NCBI GenBank assembly: GCA_002344795.1 | Contig: DDUM01000031.1 | Coordinates: 62,001-126,000 of the forward strand | Length of the DNA: 64,000 bases | Source of the DNA: Flammeovirgaceae bacterium UBA2338 | GTDB lineage: Bacteria; Bacteroidota; Bacteroidia; Cytophagales; Cyclobacteriaceae | Direction of reading: 5' to 3' | Shown here: in pieces, positions 62,539-64,000 of the stretch | Numbering within the stretch: the stretch's first letter is position 1 | Layout: every line of letters begins with the position of its first letter | The notes under the pieces: model-generated | Databases searched by the model: none | Told to the model about the DNA's origin: nothing | Seen by the model: only the letters and a program-made list of their open reading frames with translations | Position numbers and translations under genes: made by a program

Positions 62539-63315
62539 ATGATAAAGCATCTTTTAATAATTGGGGTGGCCTTTACACTTGGGTTGGTGCCTGCCTCCGC
62601 GCAAATCCTGAATAAGATCAAGCAGAAGGCATCACAAAAAGCAGAAAATGCACTGGAAAAAAAGCTTGGATTGGGGGATGACAAAAACACCAATAACCCA
62701 GGGGATCCGGGTGCGCCTGGAAATAATCCAGGTAACAAAACAGGTGGTGGTTTAATCACTACCCCTCCAGATGTAATGCAGAACATTGCCGATGCACAGA
62801 GCTCATACAAATCCAGTAAATATGGAGAGGCGCGTTATGCTGTACAGCAGGCCATGCTGGGTGTGGAAATGGAAATAGGAAATAAAATACTGAACTCACT
62901 GCCAGAATCAATAAGTGGACTCAAGAAGGATGCCTCTGCGGATCAGGTAACAAGTACCGGGTTTGGTTGGGTAGGGTTGACTATTCAGCGAGAGTATAAT
63001 GATAATGATGATAAAGAGTTCAGGATCATGGTAGCCAACAACTCCATGATGATGTCGGCAGTGAATATGTATTTGTCTAGCGGAGGATATTCACAAACTA
63101 CGGGGGGAGAACAAAATTGGAAGCAAACAAAGCTAAAAGGACATCGGGCTATAATAGAGTACAATGAAGGTAGTGGATATAAACTGAGCGTGCCATTAGG
63201 ACAGTCTTCTTTGATTGTGTTTGAGGGTGTAAATTTTGCCAGTGAACCGGACATGATGAAAGCCGCAGAAGCTGTAGATGTGGATGGGATTAAAGCAACA
63301 CTTGGTGAACAATAA
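62539..63315 (+). CDS. exported protein, tandem paralogue 1
   Basis: A 258-residue exported protein (signal ending PASAQ, about 22). A low-complexity part is rich in Asn, Gly and Pro (NTNNPGDPGAPGNNPGNKTG). A conserved C-terminal unit follows with DAQSSYKSSKYGEARYAVQQ, then a NSLPESISGLKK segment. The last 100 residues are beta-rich (AVNMYLSSGGYSQTT). This pattern repeats in the next gene. Function unknown; the position-specific similarity suggests that the pair arose by duplication. The start is the ATG at codon 15 of the longer ORF, where the signal begins. Confidence 0.7.
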   Translation: MIKHLLIIGVAFTLGLVPASAQILNKIKQKASQKAENALEKKLGLGDDKNTNNPGDPGAPGNNPGNKTGGGLITTPPDVMQNIADAQSSYKSSKYGEARYAVQQAMLGVEMEIGNKILNSLPESISGLKKDASADQVTSTGFGWVGLTIQREYNDNDDKEFRIMVANNSMMMSAVNMYLSSGGYSQTTGGEQNWKQTKLKGHRAIIEYNEGSGYKLSVPLGQSSLIVFEGVNFASEPDMMKAAEAVDVDGIKATLGEQ

Positions 63316-63334
63316 ATTTTAAATGATGCTAACG

Positions 63335-63931
63335 ATGAAAAAAATATCAACTTTTATAATTCTTATCTCTTGTTCAATAGCTGTTGTGGCGCAGGACTTT
63401 GATAAAAATATTGCTTCAGCAAAATCTTCTTATAACTCAGGCGATTTAGAAAATACGAGGTTTGCTCTTCAGCAGGCTTTACACGAATTGGACATAGTAA
63501 TCGGAAAGGAAATTTTAAAAGAACTTCCTACAAAGTTGGGCACGGCCACCTACAACGAGAAGGATGATAATGTGACAGGTGGTGCGGGGATGGCGACAGG
63601 GTTGTTCGTTCATCGTTCTTATGGAGAGCAAGGGGGCAGCAGTATTGATGTGATTAACAACTCACCTCTTATCAATTCTATCAATGCAATACTGGCCATT
63701 CCTTTCATTGGGAATTCCGGAGACGGAACGCAAAAGGTGGTGAAGATACAGGGATACAAATCGGTGTTGAATAAAAATGAAAACGAAACGACAGGTAAAA
63801 CAGGATACACACTTCAGATTCCATTGAACAATACATTGTTTACTATTGAAATGGAGGATACCAATGAGAACGAGATTCAATCATTGGCCAATACCATTCC
63901 GTTGAGTAAGATCGCTCAGATCGCGCAGTAA
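63335..63931 (+). CDS. exported protein, tandem paralogue 2
   Basis: A 198-residue exported protein (signal ending AVVAQ, about 20). The common unit is NIASAKSSYNSGDLENTRFA and then LQQALHELDIVIGKEILKEL, matching the upstream paralogue's SSYKSSKYGEARYAVQQAML region. It lacks the Gly/Pro-rich linker. Its C-terminal beta region (INAILAIPFIGNSGDGTQ, then TGYTLQIPLNNTLFTIEMED) is also similar in pattern. The genes are 19 bases apart, so they are probably one operon. A strong terminator follows the stop. Confidence 0.7.
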   Translation: MKKISTFIILISCSIAVVAQDFDKNIASAKSSYNSGDLENTRFALQQALHELDIVIGKEILKELPTKLGTATYNEKDDNVTGGAGMATGLFVHRSYGEQGGSSIDVINNSPLINSINAILAIPFIGNSGDGTQKVVKIQGYKSVLNKNENETTGKTGYTLQIPLNNTLFTIEMEDTNENEIQSLANTIPLSKIAQIAQ

Positions 63932-63936
63932 AAAAC

Positions 63937-63968
63937 TAAACCCAGGATTGGAAACAACCCTGGGTTTA
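63937..63968 (+). terminator. Rho-independent terminator at the end of the tandem pair
   Basis: TAAACCCAGG / CCTGGGTTTA form a 10-bp stem with a 12-nt loop. The stem lies 6 bases after the second stop codon. Confidence 0.8.
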
Positions 63969-64000
63969 CTTTTGGACCTTTTCAAAGTCTAAATCTTCTC

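Noticed and set aside
1..64000. tRNA, rRNA, CRISPR arrays, insertion sequences or prophage
   Set aside because: I checked the gaps between genes for cloverleaf, repeat-spacer and transposase patterns and found none. Short repeats noted above are too few to be CRISPR.

Overview
The window looks like a chromosomal segment of a Bacteroidota bacterium, most likely order Cytophagales. The evidence is a roughly 40% GC sequence, a type IX secretion (T9SS) C-terminal sorting domain, many Bacteroidota-type lipoproteins, OmpA/PD40 proteins, the long IspH variant, a FtsX-type permease beside an NtrC-type regulator, perfect TAnnTTTG -7 promoter boxes, and few Shine-Dalgarno sites. I see no rRNA, tRNA, CRISPR array, integrase or insertion sequence.

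Layout. 1-7875: a 5'-truncated HtrA-type protease, a small YodC-like protein with a terminator, a MacB/FtsX permease, and divergently a sigma-54 response regulator, histidine kinase and ispH. A sigma-54-like promoter sits in front of the permease, which suggests the two-component pair controls it. 7935-17174: minus-strand hydrolases and envelope proteins (an alpha/beta hydrolase without its serine nucleophile, a TfoX-N protein, an M20 carbamoylase-type amidohydrolase, a BNR-repeat protein, a PepSY-type membrane protein, an amidohydrolase-NTF2 fusion), preceded by a remnant of an outer-membrane barrel gene. 17244-28179: a fructosamine-kinase-like protein, a lipoprotein, YpdA-like reductase, a T9SS cargo with two similar lectin/PA14-like domains, a TolB-like propeller, a YCII protein, EamA transporter, class V aminotransferase, a lipoprotein, a VOC protein and nitronate monooxygenase. 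28207-28537 is an A/T-rich divergent intergenic region with DnaA boxes, a candidate replication origin. 28538-36939: two thioredoxin-fold proteins, then a minus-strand cluster of collagen-like protein, recJ, lptB and a GH3-family protein, plus a SPOR protein and fumC.

37138-54142 is mostly plus strand: M20 dipeptidase, dsbD, an M23 endopeptidase, a patatin with an outer-membrane barrel, two OmpA-family proteins, aldehyde dehydrogenase, AsmA and another M20 peptidase. 54151-58344 holds YkvI-like and YeiH-like membrane proteins, a small secreted-protein pseudogene with an in-frame TGA, and an AbgB-like M20 hydrolase.

58406-62419 is the most unusual part. A broken copy of the 3' end of an SRPBCC gene lies about 3.6 kb downstream of the intact gene, and between them sits a more A/T-rich three-gene set: a lipoprotein, a barrel-like protein and an apolipoprotein N-acyltransferase homologue. 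This looks like an acquired cassette that may pair a lipoprotein with its own maturation enzyme. The window ends with two tandem paralogous secreted proteins and a terminator.
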